A stretch of DNA of 64,000 nucleotides from Lasiosphaeris hirsuta (taxonomy: Eukaryota; Ascomycota; Sordariomycetes; Sordariales; Lasiosphaeriaceae), in NCBI GenBank assembly GCA_030549175.1, contig JAUKUA010000003.1, positions 3,038,001-3,102,000 on the forward strand, in the 5' to 3' direction. The notes under the pieces are model-generated. The model was given only the letters and a program-made list of their open reading frames with translations. It was not told where the DNA came from and ran no database searches. The stretch's first letter is position 1. Every line of letters starts with the position of its first letter. The position numbers and the translations under genes are program-made. Shown here one piece after another: positions 1-11,480 of this stretch.

Positions 1-236
1 CAGGCCTGTTGCCAAGCAGCCCGCCCCCTCCCTTTCACAGCCGCTCCTCCTTCGAAAGGGAGTGAAGCGCCGCCTCAAACGACCGACGATGCCACGTCAA
101 TGACCACACCTCCGGTCGCTATTCGACATCTGTATTCGACAACACACGATTAAACCGGCCACTCATCGAACATTGTTGAATAGCAGCAAAACCAGTACAT
201 GGTCCGCTCTTATCCGCCGACGGGCGATTCCCAGTC
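1..236 (+). promoter_or_regulatory. Leader/promoter of the SEC2-like gene
   Basis: A GC-rich start of the window with no upstream gene. No TATA box is clear. It should contain the leader of the SEC2-like gene. Confidence 0.4.
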
Positions 237-1133
237 ATGACGACGACAACCATGACCATGGCCGTCGCACCCGCAGTCACCTTGTCGCCGGCGCAATGCT
301 GCCCGCAATGCGGATTTGACGTCGGCTTGCCGCCCCTAGAGGATACCCAGTCGGCACTCCTGTCTGCGCAGAAGCAAATCGCTGACCTGCAAGCCCAAGT
401 ACGGCTGCTCAACCAAAAGGCCTCGGCCGCCGTCGACCGCTGGGCTGACTACGAAGACGAGCTCGCCAAGCTGCGTACCGACCTCGACAAGTCGCAGCCA
501 CACCAGGCCTCCTCCCCGACATCTACTGCGCCCACCGCCTCCACGCCCGGCCCCACCCCGCCGGCAAGCAGCGTCTCCTCGGCCTCGCCGGCGCGCTCCT
601 CCTTTCTTTCCTCGAGCGCCGCCTCTCGCCTCTCTTCCCTCCTCTCCCCGCGCAAATCCATCCCCAGTCTGAAACCGCTTCCCGCCGTCCCACCCACCCC
701 GCCGTCTCAGCCACAACAGCAGCGTGCGACGCTGGCCGGACTCGGCCCAAGCCCCTTTCCATTCAGCGCGGCGACACCCCTCTCCTCGTCGCCCAGTACC
801 GATGACCTGCTGGAAGCCCTGACCCGCGAGCAGGCGCTGCGGCTCGAGGCCGAGGGCCGACTGAGCGAAACGAGCCGCGAGGTCGAGGAGCTGAGCGTCT
901 CGCTGTTTGAGCAGGCTAACGAGATGGTAGCGACGGAGCGGCGGGCGCGGGCGAAGCTGGAGGAGCGGGTGGAGACGCTCGAGCGGCGGGATGTGGATAA
1001 GAGGCGGCGGCTGGAGAGGTTGGAGAGTGCAATGGAGCGGATTGAGCGGGTGAGGGGGTTGCTGGGGCAAACGACGTCCCAGGCACAGCCGCAGAAACAA
1101 GGGTATCCGGGAAGCGGGTGGTTGAGGTCTTGA
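237..1133 (+). CDS. SEC2: Sec2-type Rab guanine nucleotide exchange factor domain protein
   Basis: A single-exon frame encodes 298 aa. The C-terminal part (about residues 188-280) is a long charged coiled coil containing the stretch SLFEQANEMVATERR, which matches the Sec2p GEF coiled coil that activates the Rab GTPase Sec4 on post-Golgi secretory vesicles. The N-terminus carries a CPQCG pair of cysteines and a first short coiled coil (about 45-85), joined by a Ser/Pro-rich disordered linker. Yeast Sec2 is much longer and has its GEF coiled coil at the N-terminus, so this is the short filamentous-fungal form with the domain at the end. The start is the first ATG of the frame (a second Met follows at codon 6). 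Family assignment rests on the coiled-coil motif; cargo and partners are inferred. Confidence 0.85.
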   Translation: MTTTTMTMAVAPAVTLSPAQCCPQCGFDVGLPPLEDTQSALLSAQKQIADLQAQVRLLNQKASAAVDRWADYEDELAKLRTDLDKSQPHQASSPTSTAPTASTPGPTPPASSVSSASPARSSFLSSSAASRLSSLLSPRKSIPSLKPLPAVPPTPPSQPQQQRATLAGLGPSPFPFSAATPLSSSPSTDDLLEALTREQALRLEAEGRLSETSREVEELSVSLFEQANEMVATERRARAKLEERVETLERRDVDKRRRLERLESAMERIERVRGLLGQTTSQAQPQKQGYPGSGWLRS

Positions 1134-1573
1134 TTTTGGTTGGCCCTTGGGGGCAATCAAGGGCGATTATGGCGTGATGAAGTATCAAGAGGGTTATGAA
1201 TAGGTTGGGGGATTGCATGAGAGGGCTAAACACGCAGGCTGGGGGCGACACTATGGAAAATGGGGACGATGCAGTAATTTTGGGCTGTGACATCACAGCT
1301 TCATGTGAGCTGACTGCCTAGTAACCAATAACGGTCTAGGTATAACATTTGGGGATTTCACATGCGGTGAAGGAGTTGGGGATGCATGCACGGGTTGGAG
1401 TTGGTTGAATTTCATGTCAGGAACAATAATTTCACAAGCTCCTGATACATGTAGAGTGGATATCATCATTGATTTATGTTGCCAAACACCTTGGCTACCA
1501 CTCAAAGGCGTGTGTGGTCAGAGATTTTAAGAGAAGCATAGCCCTATCAGACTGTGAAGCATTTGGTGCCTCC
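1134..1573. other. Intergenic, convergent 3' ends
   Basis: This stretch lies between the stop codons of the SEC2-like gene and PUS4, which converge here. I see no open frame with coding character and no RNA gene. It presumably holds both 3' untranslated regions. Confidence 0.6.
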
Positions 1574-2965
1574 TCAAGCCACAGCCTTCTCAGCTTCCTC
1601 GGCCTCAACAGCCTCCTTTGGCTGTTCTTCCTGTTCATCGCAGGGCGCCCTCACCTCCGGCACCGAGACATTCTCGGCCGAGCTCGTCGCTGTGTCATTG
1701 ATGAACGGAGTGCCAGTCCGATTCATCCACATCGACAGCATGCTCTCGACCTTGGGACCCCACACATCCTCCTTCTGGAGAATGTCAACGTACTCGAGGC
1801 AGTTCGGGCTTCCTAATACGAAATCGCCCTGCCGAGAGCGGACCAATTCGGCCATCATTGCACCCGATCCAAGCTTCTCGCCCAAGTCGAAACACAAGCT
1901 GCGGACATAAAAGCCAGAAGTCACAGTCATGCGGATCTTGACGGCGGGTGGGCCCTTGCCTTCCCAAGGCGGTGGTGTCTCGGGAGATGGTGGTGGTGGG
2001 ATGAGATTGGAGCCCCTGCCCTTAGGCGGCAGGTCGCTAGGCGCACCGGACCCCATCGGAGCGGGTCCTCTCTCCTTCCGGTTCAACTTCCTCCGCTTCG
2101 CCGGGATTTCACCTTCAACGCCGTCAACCGCCTCCTCGGGCTCGCGTTTCTTGCTTTGTAAAGCGGCCTTAGCCTTAGCTTCAGCCTCCTCGTCTTCGGC
2201 GGTGATGAGCTCGGGATTTCTTTGCCGTTTCGCTGCGAGCCATACAGAGCCGACAAGAGCCTTTTCATCTTGTTCGGCTTCCTCTGCGGGCCAACGGTGG
2301 TTGTGCGTGCCAGGCTCGTACCACTCGACAATCTCGAGGTCGGTGACGTTGACATCTCTTGTGGCAATCTCTCTGGGGATCGGCAAGCCCTCTCGGGCGT
2401 ATTCGTAGAGGGGTTTCCCTTCCATCTTCAAGGCCGAGTAGAGTGGGGGCATCTGCTTGAACTTCCCGCGGAAGTGCTTGAGAGCATTCTCTACTGCACT
2501 TTTGGTGACATTCTCGTAGCTGCCCTTATTGATGATGCGGCCAGTACGGTCATAGGTATCGGTGGTCGCGCCGAAAAGGACCACCGTCTCGTAGGTCTTG
2601 GTGCAGGTTAGGAAATCCTGAAGCGATTTGGTGCCCTTGCCAACGCCGAGGATCAAAACGCCAGTAGCGAGGGGATCCAGGGTACCGCCGTGGCCCATCT
2701 TCACCCGTATATCTCTCTTGATCCTGGCCCGTCGTTTTTGCTGGAAGGCCGGCTCGCGGCTTCGGACATCCTTCTCCTGCTGGATGAGAGGCGCAAAAAC
2801 GGTGGAAGGGTTGAACACATTTTGGCAGTCTCTTATGACTTGAGCAGAGCTCATGCCGATCGGTTTGTTTATAGCTGCCACGCATATGTTAGCTGTATAA
2901 CTCCAGATGCGCAAAAGTGTTGGTTAGGCACCGAAGACTCCTTCCATAATAGTGTTTTGCGCCAT
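1574..2965 (-). CDS. PUS4: tRNA pseudouridine-55 synthase, TruB/Pus4 family
   Basis: Two exons (2965-2932 and 2874-1574) are joined across a 57-nt intron, giving 444 aa. The splice restores the family N-terminus MEGVFAINKPIGMSS; without it the main frame has no ATG there. The catalytic motif GHGGTLDPLATGVL is present, with the nucleophilic Asp near residue 78, and the late TruB motif GFYVRSLCFDLG sits near residues 325-340. Pus4 converts U55 in the T-loop of cytosolic and mitochondrial tRNAs to pseudouridine. A low-complexity charged insertion (about residues 215-300) separates the motifs, as is usual in fungal Pus4. The gene converges with the SEC2-like gene. The 5' splice site is GTGCCT, weak but supported by the reading frame. 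Confidence 0.93.
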
Positions 2966-3597
2966 CTTCAGGGCGCTCTTGAATGGCATTTGACGCCGTC
3001 AAGAGCAATTGGGAAAGGTGTTGGTTGGAAGTGCCGCGTTTATGCCGGAATGGTAGAGTCCAAACCAAGTCCCTCGCAAAAATTATCTAGTCTGAAATGC
3101 AAGAAAAGGAACGGCAGCTACTATTCAGCCTAGGCGCGTCAATTGCAGGAGTGGATGCATCCAATTCTTTTGTTGTGGATTTGTCTGCCCAAAATTTTGT
3201 CAATCGCAAGTCGAAGCGGGAATGAACGCCCAGAGAGCGGTTATCGGGTCTGGGTGCTCCCCTGTGGCCTAGGCTTGGGACCTAGGATATGTGGGGCTCT
3301 TGCAGGGCCCTTCCTCATTGCCCCCATGGCACTGCCCACCTATAGTATTCGGCAATCGGGAATGCTGCGCGTTCTCAAGGTTCACGCCCCTCCGCGAAAT
3401 CAATCAACGCGTCCTCCATCTCTGGCGAACTCGGCATGCCTTTGAAGCCAAGGCTCGATCCGACTGTCGAGCCCTTACCCAGTCCATGCCATCCATCGCG
3501 CATCCACGGCTTGGGTTCCAACACTTTGCCAGGTGGGCATTGAGTATTGCGCACTTCTTCGCTTCGCAACCTCGGCCACCTGGCTCCACATTTCAGC
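2966..3597. other. Divergent intergenic region
   Basis: About 630 bp between the divergent starts of PUS4 and the RFTS-domain gene. Open frames here have no recognisable motifs and start at non-ATG codons. It is presumed to be a bidirectional promoter region. No clear TATA box is seen. Confidence 0.55.
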
Positions 3598-6104
3598 ATG
3601 CCACGAAGGCGCGGGGCGTCCAATTCGACGGTTGCCACCGTCGATGATGTTCGGCACTCATGGATAAAGGAGACCTCTGTGTTGAAGCCCGCCCCAGCAG
3701 ACGTAGATGACTCGGAATGGCCAACGTTTGTTCTGACTGATGCCGTTATTTACGGACCAGACGGCAAGACGATGAGCAACCCGCTATTCTCTGAGAAGGG
3801 CCCTATGGTCGTCCGTGGCAACCTCGAGTTGAACGATGAGGCAGAGATCACCGAGAGATGTGAGACTACCTTGTCTTCCTACGTCATCCACTCCTGCTAA
3901 CCACCATTTAGTGCTCAAGCCAAATATCAAGTCCGCAAGCATCGAAATCAAAAAGTCTTCGCGTTATTCGATGGGATACGGCGAACTCGCTCTTTGGGTC
4001 TCTGGCGAAGCCGGATGGTTTGAGATCAGGCCAGCCCCAAAGTACGAAGCCATGTACCTCGAAATTTGCGAGGCTATAACACTATACTACGAAGCCCTGG
4101 ACGTCTACGACAAGTACGAGAAAGAATGCGCGCGAAAGAAGCGCAAGAAACAAGGAAAGAGCGGAAAAGGTGCTCTCCCGCAGCCGCCCACCCTCGACGA
4201 TATCTTCCTTCAGGTTCGTCTCGAACCTTCACACAGCCCAATACTTCTCCCAGATGCTAATAGTCTCATACAGTATGCAATCGGCGCTGGAGATGGCGTT
4301 TTTCGAGACGAAGTAGAAGTCCGATACCGAAAATGGGCGCCATTCTTGGTTGCCCATTTCCCAAAAGAAGAAGACGTGACATGGGAGGGTACCACTTTCG
4401 CCAACTGGATACGTGAGATAAGCCTCGTGAGTCGCATAATATTCTATTGTTGGCGGCACCCTTGATTGACATTGTTCAGGAACCGCCAGATACAACCGCT
4501 GCCAAGGAATCTGGTGCAACTTCTCGACACCCTCCTGAGATTGTCAATACCATTCTGGGCAGAAGCCAATCTCAGCATGGAGCTTTGTCAGACCGATCGA
4601 GAAGCAAGTCGGTCAAGCTAACGAAGAAGGCTGCCAATATCCGAGACTTGGAGATGTCCGATGTGGCTTCAAGTCAGTCGCAGAGCCCGCCGCCCAGGAA
4701 ATCTAAGGTGGCCAAAGCTCCGGTCGAGACACCTGTGCCTTTGCCTGTCATATACCAGCCCTTGGCCCGGCCAGCAGCTTCCAAGCCGCCTCCCGCACCT
4801 AACGCGCCCAAACCGCCAGCAGCTTCCAAGCCGCCTCCCGCACCTAACGCGCCCAAACCGCCTCCCGCGCCTCACGCGTCCAGAGAGTCTTCTCCGGTTG
4901 ATGCCAATACTCATTCCCCCGTCGATGTTTTGCTGGACGTTGTGAAAAAGCATGCTGTGGGGCGAGACTTGAACAAGATCTCTCCCAGCACAGTTAATTC
5001 TCAGCTACATCTGAATTGCAGGGTCAAAGAATATGCAGGGGTCTCCGAACTTTCGGCATTCTACTCGCAAGAAATACTTGCAAAACTTGGTCCAGAATGG
5101 ACAGGCACGCCGTGGTATGTCTGGCTAAAGGAGGTTTCCCAAAAGCCATTCAAACCCCATATCAATAAGGTGGAAGAGATTCCTGGCCAGCTTGTTCGCC
5201 GGAGACGGGCTACCCCTTCCATATCCACCCCTGTTTCACAGACTCACTCAAAGGCAAAGATGCGGAAGCCAGCGCAGTACGGAGAAAGTGACTCCGAGGA
5301 GGATATTCTATCTAGTAAGCGCTCAGCGCAGGGCCGCAGATCTGGCAAGGGGGCGGGTTTGCGCCTAGTATCCGCGTCGAAAAAACGGCCACTTGCGTCA
5401 GAAATGGACGATGAATCGGCTAGTGGAAGCCGGCGAGGGAGGAAGAAAACGAAGGTGACGCATGCCTTCAGTGATGACGAAAATATGGAAGATGCGAATG
5501 GGACGAGCAACTCGGCAAGCCCCGGTCTCGACGACGAGGAAGACACCGATGGTAAGGGTGATCTTGATATCCCCATGCCCGACGGCTCAGCCCGCGTCAT
5601 TGTGCACGCCGAAAAGATCCCCGCCATGTCTCCCAGCGGCCCGAACGGCACCTGGACATGTGACCAGGACGACTGTGGCTATGTGGTCCGCGCCGCTGAA
5701 GAGCAGGCTGCCCAGGAACAAATCCAACAACATTTTCGTGACCACGAGGCTCGAGCTGAAAGGATCAACCTTGCCATGAAGGAGAGCCGTGGTCACCTAC
5801 CCATCAAGTATGCACATTTCCCCCCAATTCTCTTAATCGTCAAATTTACACCTCCACATACATTCCCTGTCCGTGAACGGCAGCAGCAGTTTTAGTGGCG
5901 GCATGAAGTTTGAGCTGGTCCCTGATCTGTCCCCCTATCCTTAGCTAATCACAATCAATTTCTAACACTCTTCCTTCTCTCTCCAGTCACCTCCTCGAAA
6001 AGATCCAGGCCCTAGGAAAGAAATCACTCTTAGAAAAGAGCGGGACGCTTTCAAACAGAGAGACACTAGCTGCCACCTCTATCAAGCGTCGCTTGCTGAT
6101 TTGA
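3598..6104 (+). CDS. RFTS (DNMT1-RFD) domain protein with C-terminal zinc finger, Raf2-like
   Basis: Five exons (3598-3859, 3912-4213, 4274-4426, 4480-5807, 5987-6104) give 720 aa; every junction is GT...AG and keeps frame. Residues about 30-240 resemble the replication-foci-targeting fold of DNMT1: a FVLTDAVIYGPDGKTM strand pair, VVRGNLELNDEAEI, and a helical part with EICEAITLYYEALDVYDKY. No methyltransferase domain follows. Instead there is a Pro/Ala-rich linker with an exact 15-codon duplication, basic and acidic tracts, and near residue 630 a finger-like C-x4-C...H-x3-H motif (WTCDQDDCGY...HFRDH). An RFTS fold with a zinc finger and no catalytic domain is the layout of fission yeast Raf2, a subunit of the Clr4-Rik1-Cul4 H3K9 methylation complex. 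I infer a heterochromatin role; the Neurospora counterpart could be a DIM-complex subunit. Function is unproven. Confidence 0.8.
4774..4862 (+). repeat. 45-bp direct tandem duplication inside the RFTS gene
   Basis: Two adjacent 45-nt copies begin at 4774 and 4819 and are identical over their first 44 nt. They encode AASKPPPAPNAPKPP twice (about residues 338-367), followed by a partial third copy (PAPHA). The near-perfect identity points to recent slippage or unequal exchange. It expands a disordered linker without breaking frame. Confidence 0.9.
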
Positions 6105-6827
6105 CCAAGCGACAGGAGCGCGTTCGCGCTGGCCCCGCGGTATTGGCTTGTGAACTCTACTATTCTTTTAGGAACCCAGTATTTTCACTGCTGCCTGAAC
6201 ACAGGACCTGCAATATCATGTGATACCCCTTTAAGACAGACAACGGTGTGAGGTGAAGCGATATGGGCATTGAGTTTGTGGACGGCGTTGGTTCTGATTA
6301 CACGACTTTGATGAACATGGCGGTTATCGTGGCCGGGCTACACTGGTTCGTCGGCCTCTGGAGTTTCAGGTGGGCTGGTTGGCTTTTTCGCCTGTTCGTT
6401 CTAAAATTTAACGGCTGGAACTGGAGCACGGGGCAATTATGAGTCATGTAAGAAGATAGATAGTAGGGACAGCTGATTAGTTAGGTAGGTAAGGTAGCAT
6501 TGCTCACATTTACAGAAATAGGCCCAGTGCAGAACGACTTAAAAAGTGAGAGGTTTTGCTTCCGGTGGGCAAGCTAAGCATGGCTTTGCGCAAGCCTGAT
6601 TTGATAACCCCTTCGTTGATACCTTGTTCTTCATCGAGTCCAACGAGGGCTTACTTGGACGACGGCTAGGGTATTCTACCTTAAAAAGCACTCCATCAAA
6701 AGAGGCTGGATCAGTTCTCTTGGGAATACATTGATACCCTGCTGCCTAATGCTACCACTCTTCTCATCATCATACTTGCTCAATTCTCAGTCCCAACTTA
6801 AACCTCAAAAACGGCGGAACTCTCTCT
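6105..6827. other. Intergenic, convergent 3' ends
   Basis: About 720 bp between the converging RFTS and MKT1 genes. It includes short TAGGTAGG-type repeats near 6480. No coding frame or RNA gene is recognised. Confidence 0.55.
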
Positions 6828-9271
6828 TCATCTCCTCACCGCCAGATACTCTGCTGCTTTATCCCAGGTTGTACGATCGGCAGAAGGGATCTCAGTAGCA
6901 TCTAATGTCTGCACCCCTGCATAAAGAGCCTCGAAGAAGCTGCACGCGATATCAAGATCCTCTTTGAAGGCCAGCGCGTATGGGACAAAGTGGCCGGGAA
7001 AGGCTTCTTTCTTGGCAGCCTTTGTCACGGAAGTGTCCTTTGGTGTGATGTCGTCAAAGTAGGTCTTAACTGCAATCCCGAGCGCCACATCCGGGTCGTT
7101 GAGAAAGGGAAGCCTAGGAAGAGGTGTTAGCATTTACAATAGATAGGTAGTGCAGTTAAATGGGGAAGACCTACTGATGGCTCAGCTCCCAGGTGTCATC
7201 CCTCTGGCGCTTCGCTTGTGCGTGCAAGAACATTGAGGCCGCAGCGGCTTCAATCAGATCTCGATCTGCTGATCGAACTTCAGACACAAGCGAACGGAAT
7301 GCCAATAGATTTTTGCTGAGTGGTCCTGTGTATCCATTGGATTCGTGTCGCAACTTAAGCAGTGTCGCACAGCGGCTGATGAGGAGGAGGCTGGACACAT
7401 CGTCTGCACTTCCGTTCATGGGAAGGCCACGAAGCTCCTCGTGCTTGTGCCTGGAGTTGAGGAGCTCGAATCGTAGCAATTCGAATGCAACGAGAACCGC
7501 TTCATAAAGATGCGGGATTTCGGCATATTTGCTAACCGTCAGCTTGAAGGCTGAGAGAGCCGTTGCCAGAGCTTTGCCCCATCGCGTGAGCTGATGTTGA
7601 TCGGTCACGTAGTCCCGAAGATGGAGGAATCTCCAGAGGCAAAGGGACTGGATAATGCCGGCTGATTGAATGCCTTTCACCTTCTGCCTCGGATCCCACT
7701 TTGTCGACGCCGCAAATTCTAGGTTTTGCAGAGCCGAAACCTCTGATAGAATGGAGCCGTGTTCAAAATCAGGAACGTGCTCCATAATCGCAGACTCTTG
7801 GACATTCCAACTGGCAACCTTGGCTCCGAGGTCGGACGTGGCAACTGTGTACGAGAAGCTGCGGTCATACCAAACTTTCATAGTGATGCTTGTGTGGGCA
7901 ATGCCACGGTTGAGCCGAGGGAAAATAAGGCTGAGGGCCGCCTCCTTGATCCGGATTGACTGGCTTGTGACAAGGTTCTTGTACTCGTCAGAAGCCACAC
8001 CGTCAATTGTTGGCAAGACCTGCAATTGACCGTGCGTAATCCAGTTAAGGATGCGTGGCCCAATTAAACCAGCATTGAGATAATGGAAGAGCTCCGAGGG
8101 GAGCTGCAGACCAAGATATTCGTGGTTGTCTTTGGTGAGGCGGTCGGGGTCGTGGACCTTGACCTCGCCGCTCTCTGCGATATAAATGAAGTGATTGACA
8201 GCCATTCGCGCCTTGCGATATTTGTCCAACCAGTTCGGGTCTTGGATCTTGAGCACATCATGGTATGTTGTGCACGTTAGGGTCATCGACTTCTCAGCAG
8301 CCCGCAGCATGTTGACAGCGTCCGAGACGCTGTATGGCTGAATCTTGGTGAGGGTCGGGTCAGGCAGAGCAGGGAACGTGGGCAGGAACGATGTTCCGGT
8401 CATCAGGAACGCATCAATGAACAGAGAGTCGCTGACATTGAGCGTCTTCAGTATGTGTTTCTTTGAGATGGCTGTAACAGTCTCGGCCTCCCAGTTGATG
8501 GAACGGATGACGCTGTCCTTAATGGGATAGAGCATGAGCTCCAGAGATCCCATGATGCCCGCGCACTGGTCCGAGTCGGCCATTTCAAAATAGGCCATCT
8601 GTTCAAGGTTAGGAGACTGGAACATTAGATAAGCTCGGAGAGATGATGTACCTGTGCAGCAGCGTTGAAAGGTGCCACCAGGAAGTGCAGCCCTCGTCGC
8701 TTCAGCATGGACTGGAGAAGGGGATAAAGATTCTGAGGGCGATAGGCACCTTGCCAGGGAATTAGCCAGCATGCTTCATTGAAGAATGACGAGGTACCTA
8801 CTGGTGTTTTGGCCGAAGGCCTGGACGGCATCATTCGCCTGGCTATTGAAGTAAAGCTCCCATGCGTAGTCCGTCTTCTCGTTAGCCCGCCGGCTCTTGG
8901 TGACTGTGACCTCATCCTGCCCAGTGATGGACTGTCCATCGAATATGAAAAAGGGTACCACGCGATGAGCCTTCCACTGGTCCAAATCTGCCTCAATGCG
9001 TCCTTGTATGCCGGTCAAGCCGCCAAGAGCGGGAAGCAGCGGTTCATGGTGGGGTTGCGCATCGAGCTGGAGATGAATATAGTATGTCGCGTCAACGGCA
9101 ATCGCACAGTCTTCGATCTCGGAGGTGGCATGCTGCCTAGTGTGAAGGTTAGCAGACCAGCCAGGGCCAGGAGAGAAGGGGCCTGACGTACACTGCCTGG
9201 CTACCGATCCAGGGGTCCTCGTTAATGGCTGTCATGTCAGCGTCAGTGTCAATGAAGGTGAAGCCGAGCAT
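6828..9271 (-). CDS. MKT1: Mkt1-like post-transcriptional regulator (XPG-nuclease fold)
   Basis: Five exons (9271-9192, 9136-8802, 8749-8652, 8598-7175, 7113-6828) give 740 aa, close to yeast Mkt1 (830 aa). All four introns are 52-61 nt with GT...AG ends; most carry a CTAAC/CTAAT-type branch site. The N-terminal XPG-like half is clear: IAVDATYYIHLQLD, PALGGLTGIQGRI, VVPFFIFDGQSITGQDE, and later SDQCAGIMGS and LYPIKDSVIRSI. The long C-terminal half matches the Mkt1 extension (NHEYLGLQLP, DGVASDEYKNL). Mkt1 works with Pbp1 on mRNA 3' regions and P-body regulation in yeast. The most upstream in-frame ATG (9271) gives an N-terminus MLGFTFIDTD; Met at 9235 is an alternative. Motif integrity suggests a working gene. 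Confidence 0.9.
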
Positions 9272-11446
9272 GGTGGTCGGTCGGGGGCGCGGGTAAAGAG
9301 CACTGGTTCGGGGGCTGATGCGCTAACCCGGGCGACGTTGAGGCCGTTGACGTCCACACAAGCCCAAGAACGCGACGTAGGCTTGGTGAGGTAGGTATGC
9401 AGGCCAGACTGAACGCAACTATCCCTGCCAGCGAGGACTGCGAACGCGCGGGGTAGCGACTGGGTGGCAGCTTTGGACGGTCGAGGGGGGGAGGTTTGGA
9501 GAGCGGCTGACACCAAAGGCCAAACGTGAGGCAGGTGGGACGTGGCATGGGAAGGCAGGTGGCACCAAGCGGGGAACTCCAGCAAGGACTTGCCCGCTTG
9601 CCAAACAGCTGAACCGGCGGGGCAGAAAACAGACAACAACTTACTCGGCATCATGAATGGTTACCAGGAGTACCCACAGGTTTGAGTTGCCTTCTCTCCA
9701 GAGCTGGGGGAGGGGGGTCCAGTGGTGAAGCTCGCTTTCGCAACTACCTGGTCGCAGGCCGCAGAAGGAAAATGATGGGGCCGGGAGAAGGAAAAGAAGA
9801 AGTAAATGAATCTCAAGGAGCGACTTGGAGTTTGTCAACCGCAAACACAGGCCATCATCGAGCGGCCACAAGTCCAAAGTGTGAGGCTCTTGGGAAGAAA
9901 AAAGGAGGACAAAGCTCCCCAGTCCTGTCGAGTTGCAAGGTTCAGGAACAACCGCGTCAACTTTTGCAGGCACACACTTGCACTGTGGCGCGCTGCAGGG
10001 ACTGGGCACGTAGGGCACTGTGCGCCAAGTGCTAGTTTGTACTGCTCTGAGCACTAGCCAATAACATACGGCATAAGCTCAGGCTCAACGGTGTGGCGGT
10101 GGCTGGTGTATCCGACGCCGTTCGAGTGCAAGCTCCACATAGATGGACCTTACTCAGGCTGGTGGACGACGCTAACTGTGGCTGATTATATGGTTGTTGA
10201 CTTGAGAAACGAACGGCCCAAGCTCCCGGATTATCCCACCCTCGTCTGTCGTCTAGTAGCCCCTGTGGCAATCCACAACCCTTGACTGACTGTCCCTGTC
10301 ACACATGTAGAGTTGCAGACTTCCACCGTTTCATGTCACCACACGGGATGGAAAGATGACAACCACAATAGAGAGAAAACAGAGCACCCGTTACTGGAAG
10401 GTACCAGGCAATGCAGACCAAGCCTAGACGCTCCTGAGCCCGGCATTACCAGCAGCCATGGCAGATGCGTCAAAAGTCTTCTTTGTCTTTCTTTTCCTTT
10501 TTTATCAGGGGTTGGCAGTCTGCACTTAGTATTGAATAACTACGAACACACATCTGCCTCACTTCCTAGAAGAGCCAGGTTACTCACCCCCATGCCAGAA
10601 TATCTTAACGACGACTGAAGACGGCGAACAGTGACGGTTGGGGATATCGAGAGCTCCATTAGCTTGGACGCGAAGAGCGATCTTAGCTAATACCCTTCTC
10701 CCCACTTACCCTTGTTGTCGTAGCTCAACTGCAGGTCCCGGATCGAACTCAACGTGGTCGCTGCCAGAGTACCAAGTTCCGCCGAAGCAACTCTCCGCCG
10801 CAGAAGTTACTCCGCCATCACAAGGGAGGCAGGAAAAGTAAAGTAACGTTGCGGGTCACACCTTCTAGAAGAGAATAGAAGGGTTTGTTCGGGTGGGACT
10901 CCCGGAATGGGGCCAGCACATACCCAGTCGTCTCCATGCTTGAAAAGCTTCAAGTTTCAAGCGGTGCAAAACCGTGCGTTCTGCAAAAGCAGGATGGCTC
11001 AGCATCGATACTGGGAGTGCTACCCTTCGCAAGGATATCGAGGGGATCGGATCATGCATACCAGCAATAGTCTTATCGCCAACATAACAACTTGCTACTT
11101 TTAGGAGCCAATGGTCCGGACCAAGTTCCACAAGCCCTCCCCCCCGTGTCTCCCGCCTAAGGGGCCGCCCCCAAGCGCAGACCCTACAACCAGCTCTAGG
11201 CACCTGCCTTTCGCGATGAGCTACGTCTCAGGAGCCAAGCCCACGGCTGCGGTCCTGCTTCCCCTCGAGTCCCCCTCGCTGAGGTCCGGGACGACAGCCA
11301 TGGTTTGTCCACTGCTTGCCATTAGCGGGCCATCAACCCAGCAAACCGGGGCAGATCCCGCGCCGACGCTTTGCCTACCTGAAGCCACCTCAAGCCCTAG
11401 CTGTGGAAGGGCAAGAACGCTCCGAGAAGGGTGATAACGCCCCGAG

Positions 11447-11480
11447 ACGCATCACGCATCACGCATCACGCATCACGCAG
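11447..11480. repeat. 7-bp tandem repeat (ACGCATC)
   Basis: About four and a half tandem copies of ACGCATC, the last one altered. It lies in noncoding DNA and is a simple slippage-type microsatellite. Confidence 0.85.
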
